This document shows, piece by piece, positions 9,579-18,672 of a DNA stretch of 64,000 nucleotides; within the stretch, counting starts at the first letter, position 1; the number at the start of each line of letters is the position of its first letter. The DNA lies in the NCBI GenBank assembly GCA_017623675.1, contig JAGAOO010000046.1, forward strand, positions 43,989 to 107,988, given 5' to 3'. The stretch comes from Lachnospiraceae bacterium. Its GTDB lineage: Bacteria; Bacillota; Clostridia; Lachnospirales; Lachnospiraceae. The notes under the pieces are model-generated. The model was not told where the DNA came from and did not search any database. It saw only the letters and a list, made by a program, of their open reading frames with translations. A program made the translations under genes and the position numbers.

Positions 9579-10376
9579 CTAGGTGGTTAGCAAATCTGAA
9601 TGACAGGAACGATTCGCTACCTGTAAATTAAAATCCCGAATATCACTGGTAAAATGATTATCCTGTAAGGCCTGGGCAACTGTTTCATAAGCAAGCTCTG
9701 CGATGTTATTCTCTTTGCTCAAATGCCCTAACATGATTCCTTTGATGTGATTGTTCAATAATTCCTTTATGAACTGCCCGGAACGCTCGTTGGATAAATG
9801 TCCATGGTCACCTAAAATACGCTGTTTTAATGGATATGTATAGGGTCCGACCAACAGCATATTCACATCATGGTTGGATTCTATAAATAACAAATCCGAA
9901 TCCGAAAGCTTCCGAACCAGATAGTCATTATAATCTCCTAAATCAGTACAAATGCTGGCTTTATGACCATCATGATAGAATTGGTAACAGACAGGATCTA
10001 CTGCATCATGCCAAATGGTAGAAGCTTCTATTGTCATATCCTGAATCTGAAATGGTAAATCCGGCTGAATCTCAATAAAGTTTGAGGTGTCCAGTTCACC
10101 TAAGGATGTTGTCTGTTTAATAGCTTCCAAAGTTGCTTTGGTTCCATAAACCGGTACGGAATACTTTCTGGTAAAGACCCCCAACCCCTGTATATGGTCG
10201 GAATGTTCATGAGTAATTAATATTCCCTGAATATCCTCTGGTTCCAAATCAATGGTATGTAGTTCATCCACAATTCGTTTTTTGCTGACACCGGTATCAA
10301 CCAGCAAGTGGGTCTGTTCCGTTCCTACATAGATACAATTGCCACTGCTTCCGCTTGATAAACTGCATAAATGCAT
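9579..10376 (-). CDS. MBL-fold metallohydrolase, YycJ/WalJ-like
   Basis: A 265-residue metallo-beta-lactamase fold protein. The N-terminus LCSLSSGSSGNCIYVG and the metal motif ITHEHSDHIQGLGV (HxHxDH) are typical of YycJ/WalJ exonuclease-like hydrolases, which in Bacillus are linked to cell-wall and DNA-processing functions. Later metal ligands include H in DLGDY...IESNHD and GHLS near the C-terminus. The ATG at 10374-10376 has GGAG upstream; the longer frame adds 24 residues not found in the family. It is not next to a WalKR system here, so the precise substrate is unknown. Confidence 0.85.
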   Translation of the reverse strand: MHLCSLSSGSSGNCIYVGTEQTHLLVDTGVSKKRIVDELHTIDLEPEDIQGILITHEHSDHIQGLGVFTRKYSVPVYGTKATLEAIKQTTSLGELDTSNFIEIQPDLPFQIQDMTIEASTIWHDAVDPVCYQFYHDGHKASICTDLGDYNDYLVRKLSDSDLLFIESNHDVNMLLVGPYTYPLKQRILGDHGHLSNERSGQFIKELLNNHIKGIMLGHLSKENNIAELAYETVAQALQDNHFTSDIRDFNLQVANRSCHSDLLTT

Positions 10377-10469
10377 GGTTTTCAACTCCTGTTCCTTTGT
10401 AAATGGACACAAATGCCCATAATCGTGAAATATTATAGCATACCCCATGAGAATTTGCCATAGAAATTA

Positions 10470-11762
10470 TTATTCATGAAGTAGTAAAATGTGATTTCCT
10501 TTAATTTCCTGCATAGTCTGCTCCTGAAGTTCTGCCATCTCAGCATATTTCTCCCAGTTGACTACAATACTGATTACTTGTTCCATAATTTTTTTGATTC
10601 GATTATCAGATATATTCATATGTCTGCCACAAGCATACAAATCATCCAGAGTGATTTGTTCCACTTTACCATTGACACTCATTTGATGCTTAGCAAGCCA
10701 CATATTAGTCGGGTCATATGAATAAGTGACATCATAGGCCGGAGCCAACTGCCATATTCCCTTTTTATCCATTAAAAATGATAGATTTTTAACATGATCA
10801 TCTTGGTTTCTGGCAACCACATTAAAAACTAAACGTCTAAATAATTCTTCAATTTCAGACTGTCCCATGTGTAGCCTGTATATGATATCTGCAGCTTGTT
10901 CATAACTATATACACCCGGAGAATTGTAATCATAATGTGCAATTGCACCAAGGGACTGCATATGAAGTTTTGTACCCTGTTCCGTTCTGTCGAATCGCTT
11001 TGTCATAAAATGATATTTATCATCTTCCTTATAGAGCCTGCATTCGCTCATTTGTATTCCGGCTTCTTTTGCCATTAAGTAATACGCATATTCAATTTTT
11101 GTGTATTCGCTGCAATCCGCTTTATCACCATGGTCTTTATTATTTGATATGCCGTCAAATTTAATCAGCCAATAACTATATCCATCGCCGGCATTTACCT
11201 GACCTGAGCGAATATCTTTTGTTTCCTGATTCCAGGCAATAATCGCTTTTGCTCTGGCTCCACCCGCAGATGTTCCGATTTTCAAAATCTGTTTCATCGT
11301 TTGATGATTCTCGTTAACATGAACGGTTTCTCGTTCTGTTAGAATATCAGAAGCAAGCTGAACCAGACAGTTAATATCGATGGACTCATCTGGTACGGAT
11401 ATTGACTTGTCCGGAACGTATTCTAACGCTCCCATCCCCCGCTTACCGGTATAACACAACCGTTCTATAGGTCCAAAGCTTGCCAAATCCCGTCCAAGGT
11501 CTGTCAAGTAACGTTCAATTAACTTATTTCCATATTTATCAGGAAGGGAGTCGGCTAATAAGCCGGGTAGATAATGAAAAGTCGCTGGATTTAAGGCAGG
11601 AAATTGATAGATTCGTTTCGATAAAGGCATAGCAATGGGTGAAACTTCAATTCTGCTTTTTAAAAATTTTTCATCATAGGAAAATCTAGGAATATCTGTG
11701 AGACTATCTTGAATAACAACACCAATTCTTGTGTTCCACAAAAAAACTTCTGCTGCAATCAT
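10470..11762 (-). CDS. hipA: HipA-family serine/threonine kinase toxin
   Basis: A 430-residue HipA-like kinase. Family hallmarks in order are an N-terminal couple_hipA domain (VFLWNTRIGVV...FPALNPATFHYLPGLLADSLPD), GTSAGGARAKAIIAW (about residues 164-178), an ATP-binding lysine in YWLIKFDG, HFMTKRFDR, the catalytic loop ARNQDDHVKNLSFL and the Mg-binding LAPAYDVTYS. All catalytic residues appear intact, so it should be active. In E. coli HipA phosphorylates glutamyl-tRNA synthetase and causes dormancy; the target here is unknown. Its ATG overlaps the hipB stop (ATGA), giving a tight antitoxin-toxin operon. Confidence 0.9.
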   Translation of the reverse strand: MIAAEVFLWNTRIGVVIQDSLTDIPRFSYDEKFLKSRIEVSPIAMPLSKRIYQFPALNPATFHYLPGLLADSLPDKYGNKLIERYLTDLGRDLASFGPIERLCYTGKRGMGALEYVPDKSISVPDESIDINCLVQLASDILTERETVHVNENHQTMKQILKIGTSAGGARAKAIIAWNQETKDIRSGQVNAGDGYSYWLIKFDGISNNKDHGDKADCSEYTKIEYAYYLMAKEAGIQMSECRLYKEDDKYHFMTKRFDRTEQGTKLHMQSLGAIAHYDYNSPGVYSYEQAADIIYRLHMGQSEIEELFRRLVFNVVARNQDDHVKNLSFLMDKKGIWQLAPAYDVTYSYDPTNMWLAKHQMSVNGKVEQITLDDLYACGRHMNISDNRIKKIMEQVISIVVNWEKYAEMAELQEQTMQEIKGNHILLLHE

Positions 11763-12097
11763 GTTTCATCCCCCCATTTCCATTCATCTGATGTCTTGGT
11801 TGCCTTGGAAACTCGTTGTCTTTTTTTCTTGTGTTCCAACTGCTCCACCGGAAGTGGTATCTGTTCCGCTATCAACATTTCTAAATTAGGCAACAAATTC
11901 AACACTCGCATTACATTCAGAATATGGTCCACATTTACTGCTTCGCCTTTTTCCATACGAATCACTGTACTAAGGGAAAGTCCGGCTTTTGCTGCCATAT
12001 CACGTTGAGAAATAGACATAGCAATCCTGCTGTCTTTGATTCTTGTTCCTAACTCACGCAATATGAATTCATTGTTTTCTGTACCATATATTTTCAT
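11759..12097 (-). CDS. hipB: HipB-like helix-turn-helix antitoxin
   Basis: A 112-residue protein with an HTH_3/Xre domain (LGTRIKDSRIAMSISQRDMAAKAGLSLSTVIRMEKG, about residues 16-50) and a basic tail. Its position immediately before hipA with a 4-bp overlap identifies it as the cognate antitoxin and autorepressor. The start chosen is the ATG at 12095-12097 with AAAGGA upstream; the longer frame begins inside the AT-rich leader. By analogy with HipB it should bind operators in its own promoter; a palindrome between the promoter and the gene fits. Confidence 0.87.
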   Translation of the reverse strand: MKIYGTENNEFILRELGTRIKDSRIAMSISQRDMAAKAGLSLSTVIRMEKGEAVNVDHILNVMRVLNLLPNLEMLIAEQIPLPVEQLEHKKKRQRVSKATKTSDEWKWGDET

Positions 12098-12151
12098 ATT
12101 TTTATATCCTTTCAAAATATATATCACAAACACATACAAGGTTTCTTTTAT

Positions 12152-12186
12152 GAAATATTATGATGTAATTATGTCTATAATATTTC
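12152..12186 (-). promoter_or_regulatory. Candidate HipB operator palindrome
   Basis: Perfect 10-bp arms GAAATATTAT and ATAATATTTC separated by 15 bp, placed just downstream of the -10 box of the hipBA promoter. The location and symmetry suit binding by the antitoxin dimer; binding is inferred. Confidence 0.45.
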
Positions 12187-12202
12187 TTTTTTTACACTTT
12201 AT

Positions 12203-12231
12203 ATATTATATTTACTGATAATATTTGTCAA
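12203..12231 (-). promoter_or_regulatory. SigA-type promoter of hipBA
   Basis: TTGACA (12226-12231) and TAATAT (12203-12208) with a 17-bp spacer on the minus strand, about 105 bp upstream of the hipB ATG. It lies in very AT-rich DNA. Confidence 0.75.
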
Positions 12232-12243
12232 GGGATTTCGGTT

Positions 12244-14049
12244 TCACTTTTTACTCTCCTCTATCTGTTCCGCCAAATCATTCAAATATACCCAGCGTTC
12301 CATTTTCGCCTCTAACGCCTGTTCTAATTCTTCTTTCTGATTCGTATATTTCTCAAGATTCACGAAATCCGTTGCAGACTTTATAATCAATTCCTCTGTC
12401 TCGGCTATTTGAGCTTCCAGTGCTGCAATATCGTCATCAATAGTTTCGAATTCCCGTTGTTCCTTATAGGTGAATTTTAGTTTTGTGTTTGGCTGTTTCC
12501 AGCTTTTTGATTTATTTGATACATCCTTCTTATCAGAGGTTTCTGTTTTATCGATTTTTTCCTCAGCTTGTCCATAGATTTCCTGGTGTTTCCAGTAATA
12601 ATCTGTATAACCACCTTCATATTGACGTAGTCCATCCGATTCAAAAGCAAAAATTCGGTTTACGATTCTGTCCAGAAAGTATCGGTCATGAGATACCACG
12701 ATTATAATTCCTTCAAAATGGTCCAGATAGTCTTCTAATACATTCAGAGTCTCAATGTCCAGATCATTCGTAGGTTCATCCAACACCAGAACGTTAGGTG
12801 CACTCATCAAAACGTGGAGCAGATACAATCGTCGCAATTCGCCACCGGACAGTTTTTCCACCAGTGTATACTGCATATCCGGAGTAAAAAGAAATCGTTC
12901 ACACATCTTAGAAGCTGTAATTCTTCCATTTGAAGTCGGCAGATATTCCGCAATTTCTTTTACTGAGTCAATAACTCGTATATTGGCAGGGATGCTTTTT
13001 GGTTCTTGGGACAAGTAACCGATTCGAATGGTTTCTCCTTGTTCGATATATCCGGTATCCGGTTGCAACTGCCCAACAATCATTTTTAGTAAGGTGGATT
13101 TTCCACAGCCATTGGTTCCGACAATACCCACTCTTTCATTTCGCAGGAAATTATAATTAAACTGTGGAATTACCGAAATTTCGCCATATTCCTTAGAAAT
13201 ATTATGAAGTTCAATGGTTTTCTTACCTAATCTGGATGCCGTTGACTCCATTTCAATGGTTTCTCTTATCTGAGGACCTTTTGTGTTCTTTAATTCCTCG
13301 AAACGCTGTAATCGTGCTTTTTGTTTGGTAGAACGGGCTTTTGCTCCCCGCATGACCCATTTTAATTCATTTCGCAAAAGATTTCGGCGTTTATCATCGG
13401 AAGCAAGCTCCATCTCTTCTCTCTGGCATTTTAATTCCAGATACCCGGCATAATCTGTATCATAAGAATAGATATGACCCTGATTCAATTCTACAATCCG
13501 ATTCGTGACATTATCCAGAAAATAACGGTCGTGGGTCACAAGCAGAATACAGCCCTTATATGCCTGCAAATAAGTTTCCAACCACTCTATCATCTGACTG
13601 TCCAAATGGTTGGTTGGCTCATCCAGTAATAATACATCAGTCGGAAGTAACAATGTTCTTGCTAAAGCAGCACGTTTCTTCTGTCCTCCTGACAATGTAT
13701 CAAGCCCTTGAGAATAATTCTCAAGACCTAATTCCTGCAATATTTTCTTGCCTTCTACTACTAAGGCTGGGTCGGAAGCTCCATCCGTTACATATTCCAG
13801 AATAGAGGAATGAAGGATTTCTTCCATATGCTGGGATAAATATGTCATATGAATGTGATTTGCCCGTATTACCTTACCGGAATCCGGTTCTTCCAAGCCT
13901 GCAATGATTTTCAGTAAAGTGGATTTTCCTGTGCCATTTACGCCTACGATTCCGATTTTATCATGCTCTTGAACACCGAAGCCTGCTTCCTGAAAAATCA
14001 CCTTTTCACCGTATACTTTTGATATTTTTTCCAAATTTAATATATTCAT
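12244..14049 (-). CDS. ABC-F family ATPase (Uup-like)
   Basis: A 601-residue soluble protein with two ABC domains and no membrane segment. Walker A motifs are GVNGTGKST and GTNGCGKST; signatures are LSGGQKKRAALA and LSGGELRRLYLL; Walker B motifs are LLLDEPTNHLD and LVLDEPTNDLD. The inter-domain linker contains MRGAKARSTKQKARLQRFEELK and the C-terminus is a predicted coiled coil rich in Glu and Lys, as in Uup. Such proteins act on ribosomes or on DNA branch structures rather than transport. It starts 27 bp after the RACo-like gene. A role in antibiotic resistance cannot be judged from sequence alone. Confidence 0.88.
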   Translation of the reverse strand: MNILNLEKISKVYGEKVIFQEAGFGVQEHDKIGIVGVNGTGKSTLLKIIAGLEEPDSGKVIRANHIHMTYLSQHMEEILHSSILEYVTDGASDPALVVEGKKILQELGLENYSQGLDTLSGGQKKRAALARTLLLPTDVLLLDEPTNHLDSQMIEWLETYLQAYKGCILLVTHDRYFLDNVTNRIVELNQGHIYSYDTDYAGYLELKCQREEMELASDDKRRNLLRNELKWVMRGAKARSTKQKARLQRFEELKNTKGPQIRETIEMESTASRLGKKTIELHNISKEYGEISVIPQFNYNFLRNERVGIVGTNGCGKSTLLKMIVGQLQPDTGYIEQGETIRIGYLSQEPKSIPANIRVIDSVKEIAEYLPTSNGRITASKMCERFLFTPDMQYTLVEKLSGGELRRLYLLHVLMSAPNVLVLDEPTNDLDIETLNVLEDYLDHFEGIIIVVSHDRYFLDRIVNRIFAFESDGLRQYEGGYTDYYWKHQEIYGQAEEKIDKTETSDKKDVSNKSKSWKQPNTKLKFTYKEQREFETIDDDIAALEAQIAETEELIIKSATDFVNLEKYTNQKEELEQALEAKMERWVYLNDLAEQIEESKK

Positions 14050-14075
14050 ATGAATGCTAACCCTCGTTATTTAAG

Positions 14076-15494
14076 TTATTGTTTCGGAAACGGAATCCGA
14101 TGCAGGAAAAATTCCTGAAAATTCTTACTCATGGATAAATCCAAGACCTTTGAATTCTCCAGTCTTGTAGGCAGTCTCAGCATCGGTTCCGATAAACTCA
14201 AGGTCTGAATGGCTCCTTTCAAGGATGTGTTCCCTACAGTAGTAATACGACCTCGGAATTCATCCGGTAACAGACCAATGGTAAAAGCAGATTCTAAGTT
14301 CAAAAAAAATCCAAAGCCACCGGCAAGATAGATTTTAGAAATATTCTCAAGGGGGATTCGAAGCTCATAAGCGGCCAGTTCAATTCCTGTACGAATGGCT
14401 GCTTTTGCAAGCTGTATCTGCCTTACCGTATCCTGTGTAATAATAATTTCCCCGCAAGAAATACCTTTCTCAAAGTATTCTCCCTGCAATAGACCATTGC
14501 TATCTATTTTACCTTCAATATAAGCCTTGGCAAGTTCATCCAGCAAACAGGTTCCATAGACATTTCCCTTTGTAACGCTATTCGCGAATGCAGGTCCACA
14601 AGAGGTAGAAGTACAAACTCCTTGTTCTTCATTTAACAACCAAAGTTCACCATTGGTTCCCAAATCAATTAATAATTCATATTCCTGACCGCATCCCAGA
14701 TTCAGAGCCTGCACACCGGAAACAATATCAGCACCAACAAAAGCAGATTTGCCGGGCATAATCTCTATCAACATATTTTCATATTCATATTGTTGTCCGT
14801 CTAAGAATTCCGGCGCAAAAGGAAATCCGGTCAAACCATTTACAGAACGATTCATCAGAAAATGAAGCATGGTGGTGTTACCGCTGAAAACCAGTTTCTT
14901 CATTTGTTCTTTTCTATATCCCTGTTCCACATATGACTGAATTAAGGCTTCAATATCCGCACAAATCAATCGGTGCATAGTATTCAGTCCATCAGGGTTG
15001 GAACTGGCATACTGTATCCGTGAGATAACATCTGCACCAAACTGACTCTGTCGATTCATACAGCCCTGTTCCGAAAGAATTCTGCCGGATTCTAAATCAA
15101 CGAAAGAGGAAGCGATTGTGGTAGTACCGATATCAAATGCTATGCCTAACTGCACATTTCTATCTTTGGTATACTCAAACGTTGTATTTGAACTAGTTGT
15201 ATCTGAATGATTAGTAAGTAACACGCTTTGCTCTGCCGGTCTCCCTTGACACACAATATGAAGGTCTTCAGAACCAATCTCATATCGACAGGCTAAGCAT
15301 TCCATTCCTTCCTCAACAATATATACCTGACAACCACGACAGATACCGGCTCCTTTACAGACCGCACCCTTCATACCAACACCATTACGGGTGAGAACTT
15401 CATATAAATTCTCACCCGAATCACAATTAATCACATGCTGAAATCTTCCGCTATTATATTCGTCAACAAATAGTTTTGACATTTTCTTCACCAT
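14076..15494 (-). CDS. ASKHA-fold 2Fe-2S protein, RACo/DUF4445-like
   Basis: A 472-residue protein with an N-terminal ferredoxin-type domain (cysteines in GAVCKGAGICRGCQVYIVEEGMECLAC, about residues 41-70) and an ASKHA ATPase body: QLGIAFDIGTTTIASSFVDL, LLIDLGTNGELWL, TSCGPAFANS and IYLAGGFGFFLNL. This matches reductive activators of corrinoid enzymes and the wider DUF4445 group. No corrinoid protein or methyltransferase lies in the window, so its client is unknown. Start is uncertain: AAGGATT sits only 3 bp before this ATG, and the next codon GTG or ATG (third Met codon) could be used instead. Confidence 0.8.
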   Translation of the reverse strand: MVKKMSKLFVDEYNSGRFQHVINCDSGENLYEVLTRNGVGMKGAVCKGAGICRGCQVYIVEEGMECLACRYEIGSEDLHIVCQGRPAEQSVLLTNHSDTTSSNTTFEYTKDRNVQLGIAFDIGTTTIASSFVDLESGRILSEQGCMNRQSQFGADVISRIQYASSNPDGLNTMHRLICADIEALIQSYVEQGYRKEQMKKLVFSGNTTMLHFLMNRSVNGLTGFPFAPEFLDGQQYEYENMLIEIMPGKSAFVGADIVSGVQALNLGCGQEYELLIDLGTNGELWLLNEEQGVCTSTSCGPAFANSVTKGNVYGTCLLDELAKAYIEGKIDSNGLLQGEYFEKGISCGEIIITQDTVRQIQLAKAAIRTGIELAAYELRIPLENISKIYLAGGFGFFLNLESAFTIGLLPDEFRGRITTVGNTSLKGAIQTLSLSEPMLRLPTRLENSKVLDLSMSKNFQEFFLHRIPFPKQ

Positions 15495-15516
15495 AATCCT
15501 TATATCATTAAGATCT

Positions 15517-17409
15517 TCACCTGTTATTATCTCTTAAAAAGTTCAAAAATTCTTCCTGTGGTAATGGTTTTGAGAAATAATAGCCTTGAATGTAACTGAT
15601 ATTCAGTTCCTTCATAGTATCTAACTGTTCTTCCGTTTCAATCCCTTCAGAAACAATCTGAAGCTCCATACCATGTATCATGTGCATAGCAGCATCCATG
15701 ACGTATTTCGCCTTTCCATTATTAAAGTAAGAATTTGTCATGGTACGGTCAAATTTCACAATATTTACCGGCATGTCCACAATATAATTCAGATTTGAAT
15801 TACCGGTACCAAAATCATCTAAAGAGAATTGGACACCGTAATTGATTAATTTCTGCATATTTTCCAGCATAATTTTTCTTGTACTGACAGAACCGGTTTC
15901 TGTAATTTCCAGATTAATTTGGGAAGGATCAATCTGATATTCTTCCATAATATGTATAAACTGCTGGGACAATAATTCATAAGAACATTGAACAACAGAC
16001 AAATTCACTTCGATGTACTTAATTCCTAATTGCTGTGGCATTCCTGATTGTAGGAACTGACACACTTTTTCAAAGACTCGTTCTCCCAGCTTTAGTATCA
16101 TGCCATTCTTCTCTGCGACTTCGATAAATCGTACCGGAGGAATGATGTCACCATTTTCATTATAAATTCGACACAGTGCCTCAGCCGAAGTAAAACGATT
16201 CTCTTTCGTAGAAAAAATAGGTTGATAAAAAACTTCAATTCGATCATATTTCAATGCGGAAGTAATTAACAGCTCAATATCCCGTTCTTCATACATATGA
16301 TTTACCAGCGACAAATCCAGTACTAAACGATCATCATCCGTAAAATCATTATGATTCTGTCTTACATAGTGCAGGAAAGGCAAAACGTCTTCCGGGCGAT
16401 TTAAGATTAGTGCACTTGGCATTATCATATAATTGGGTTTCGTCAAAGATTCATGATTCTTCCCCCAACCAAAAGCAAAACGACTGCGTAACATAGTTTC
16501 AACTGTATTTATATCCATATTGGGTTTAAGGACTAATAACAATTCATCTTCCATACTTTGAAATGCAAAGACCTCCGGCAAAGAACATACATAATCAATA
16601 ACGTCAATTTTGAATCGTAATCCAGCCTCTTCCGAATGAATTAATTCACTCGCATGTGGAAAAGTAATTTCAATCAAGCCAAAATCTTCATTATTGCTGT
16701 ACATTTGCTTAACATATTGTAAAAATGCAGTCTCATTAAAGAGACCGGTATCTCTGTCACGATTGGTTTCCGGGTTTTCTAAAATCAAATATACTACCAT
16801 TACGCCAACAGCCCCGGCAAATCCCACAATCAAAATACGATTGTCAATGAATTGTATAATTGCTGCACCAATCCATAATATCACCCATGTAATCACAGCA
16901 CGTCTACGTTTAGGATTCATTCTATTCTTTGAACGCAGAATCAGAACGGTAATTAATAGAAAATATACCACGCAAAAGATATATGTAGCTATGACACTTG
17001 GTCCATAGGTATACATATTACTCTTGTCTTCTATTTCTTTATAAATCGGCAAAATAAAGATGATGATAATCTCGACTGCAGTAAGAATATTATATATCCA
17101 AACTCTTTTTTTATAGCCGGCACCCTGGTTAAACACATCAACACAGACATACATTAACCCGCTGTATGCCACCAAAACCAATGTAGATATATAAGATTTA
17201 CAGAAGAAATCCACGACAAATGAAGGAAGAACCGAACTGTAATTCAGGGCAAACAAAGAACAGATATCCAAAGTTAAACCAATGGCTACCATAATAAGCA
17301 ATCGAAGAAATGCTTTTTCTGTATTCAAATTGATTTTCTTCTGCCGTGAATAGATAAAGATAATTACTAAGAGAATTATCAAGCCACAGCATTGCATTTT
17401 AATGTTCAT
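15517..17409 (-). CDS. Membrane c-di-GMP phosphodiesterase (EAL) with degenerate GGDEF
   Basis: A 630-residue protein. About seven membrane segments fill residues 1-212. A GGDEF-like domain follows (RDRDTGLFNETAFLQYV) but the active-site motif is replaced by MEDEL, so it is probably not a cyclase. The EAL domain occupies about residues 380-625 with YQPIF, AEALCR, ITETG, DDFGTG, KFDR, EGIETEEQ and QGYYFSKP intact, so c-di-GMP hydrolysis is expected. It lies between the threonine ammonia-lyase and the RACo-like gene with short gaps. A GGDEF protein elsewhere in the window (28640-30346) could supply the substrate. Confidence 0.88.
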   Translation of the reverse strand: MNIKMQCCGLIILLVIIFIYSRQKKINLNTEKAFLRLLIMVAIGLTLDICSLFALNYSSVLPSFVVDFFCKSYISTLVLVAYSGLMYVCVDVFNQGAGYKKRVWIYNILTAVEIIIIFILPIYKEIEDKSNMYTYGPSVIATYIFCVVYFLLITVLILRSKNRMNPKRRRAVITWVILWIGAAIIQFIDNRILIVGFAGAVGVMVVYLILENPETNRDRDTGLFNETAFLQYVKQMYSNNEDFGLIEITFPHASELIHSEEAGLRFKIDVIDYVCSLPEVFAFQSMEDELLLVLKPNMDINTVETMLRSRFAFGWGKNHESLTKPNYMIMPSALILNRPEDVLPFLHYVRQNHNDFTDDDRLVLDLSLVNHMYEERDIELLITSALKYDRIEVFYQPIFSTKENRFTSAEALCRIYNENGDIIPPVRFIEVAEKNGMILKLGERVFEKVCQFLQSGMPQQLGIKYIEVNLSVVQCSYELLSQQFIHIMEEYQIDPSQINLEITETGSVSTRKIMLENMQKLINYGVQFSLDDFGTGNSNLNYIVDMPVNIVKFDRTMTNSYFNNGKAKYVMDAAMHMIHGMELQIVSEGIETEEQLDTMKELNISYIQGYYFSKPLPQEEFLNFLRDNNR

Positions 17410-17442
17410 CTGTTCCTCCGAAATTACTTAGTTGGATTGTTT

Positions 17443-18672
17443 CTAAAAAATACTCTTAGGTGTTTTTTCAATCGGACGGTATCCCTGTTCTGCCAATTCC
17501 TGAATGATTGCCTGCTTATGCTCCGGTCCAAAGGCTTCCATGGTAATCACAAGTTCTACTGCGCTGTTCCGGTTCAGACTGACAAACTGATTATGCTCCA
17601 GACGAATGATATTTCCCTGTGCTTTTGCAATGACAGAGGAAACATTCATTAATTCACCCGGCTTGTCCGGTAATAATACGGATACTGTAAAAATACGGCT
17701 GCGGGCAATTAAACCATGCTGGACAACGGAAGCAAGGGTAATTACATCCATATTACCGCCACTGATAATGCTGACAACCTTCTTATCCTTTACATTCAAA
17801 TGCTTTAATGCAGCTACAGTAAGCAGACCGGAATTTTCAGCTAACATTTTATGGTTTTCAATCATATCCAAAAATGCAACAATCAATTCTGAATCGTCTA
17901 CGGTAATAATATCATCTAAATTCTTCTGTAAATATGGGAATATCTTACTGCCCGGTGTCTTTACAGCAGTACCGTCTGCAATGGTATCTACTCCTGCTAA
18001 TGTAGTTACTTTTCCGATTTTCAAGGATTCCTGTAAACAGTTGGCACCTGCCGGTTCTACACCAATCACTTTAATATTCGGATTTAGCATCTTTGCAAAG
18101 GTGGATACACCGGTAGCAAGACCACCGCCACCAACCGGCACCAGAATATAATCAACCGTTGGCAATTCCTTAATAATTTCCATGGCAATGGAGCCCTGTC
18201 CGGTTGCGACATCCAAATCATCAAATGGATGAATAAAGGTATAGCCCTTATCTTCTGCCAGTTCTAATGCATATGCACAGGATTCATCGTATACATCTCC
18301 ATAAAGAATCACTTCTGCACCATAGGACTTGGTACGATTTACTTTAATTAATGGTGTTGTAGTAGGCATGACAATTGTAGCCTTTACACCATACGCTTTT
18401 GCAGCATAAGCCACACCCTGTGCATGATTTCCTGCTGATGCAGTAATCAGCCCCTTTGCCCGCTCTGCATCGGATAAGGTACTGATTTTATAATAAGCAC
18501 CTCGAATCTTGTAAGCACCGGTCAATTGCATGTTCTCCGGCTTTAAATAAACCTTGTTCCCGGTTTGTGCACTTAAAAATTCGCTGTACACCAGATTGGT
18601 AGGTAAGACTACCTGTTGTACAATATTGTATGCCTCTTCAAATTTCTCTAAGCAAAGCTCTGTTACTGCCAT
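17443..18672 (-). CDS. tdcB: Threonine ammonia-lyase (catabolic type with ACT domain)
   Basis: A 409-residue PLP enzyme converting threonine to 2-oxobutyrate and ammonia. The PLP lysine is in YKIRGAYYKIS near residue 54; ASAGNHAQGVAYAA and the glycine-rich PLP-phosphate loop VPVGGGGLATG follow. A C-terminal ACT domain begins near FTVSVLLPDKPGELMNVSS and ends with a second hydrophobic strand. Length and single ACT domain fit the short TdcB/IlvA2 class rather than the two-ACT biosynthetic class. It overlaps the end of ftsY by 10 bp, so it is probably translated from the same message. Confidence 0.9.
   Translation of the reverse strand: MAVTELCLEKFEEAYNIVQQVVLPTNLVYSEFLSAQTGNKVYLKPENMQLTGAYKIRGAYYKISTLSDAERAKGLITASAGNHAQGVAYAAKAYGVKATIVMPTTTPLIKVNRTKSYGAEVILYGDVYDESCAYALELAEDKGYTFIHPFDDLDVATGQGSIAMEIIKELPTVDYILVPVGGGGLATGVSTFAKMLNPNIKVIGVEPAGANCLQESLKIGKVTTLAGVDTIADGTAVKTPGSKIFPYLQKNLDDIITVDDSELIVAFLDMIENHKMLAENSGLLTVAALKHLNVKDKKVVSIISGGNMDVITLASVVQHGLIARSRIFTVSVLLPDKPGELMNVSSVIAKAQGNIIRLEHNQFVSLNRNSAVELVITMEAFGPEHKQAIIQELAEQGYRPIEKTPKSIF

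Noticed and set aside
10470-12097. Prophage or genomic island around hipBA
   Set aside because: No integrase, transposase, tRNA junction or phage gene flanks the pair, and the neighbours are core genes.
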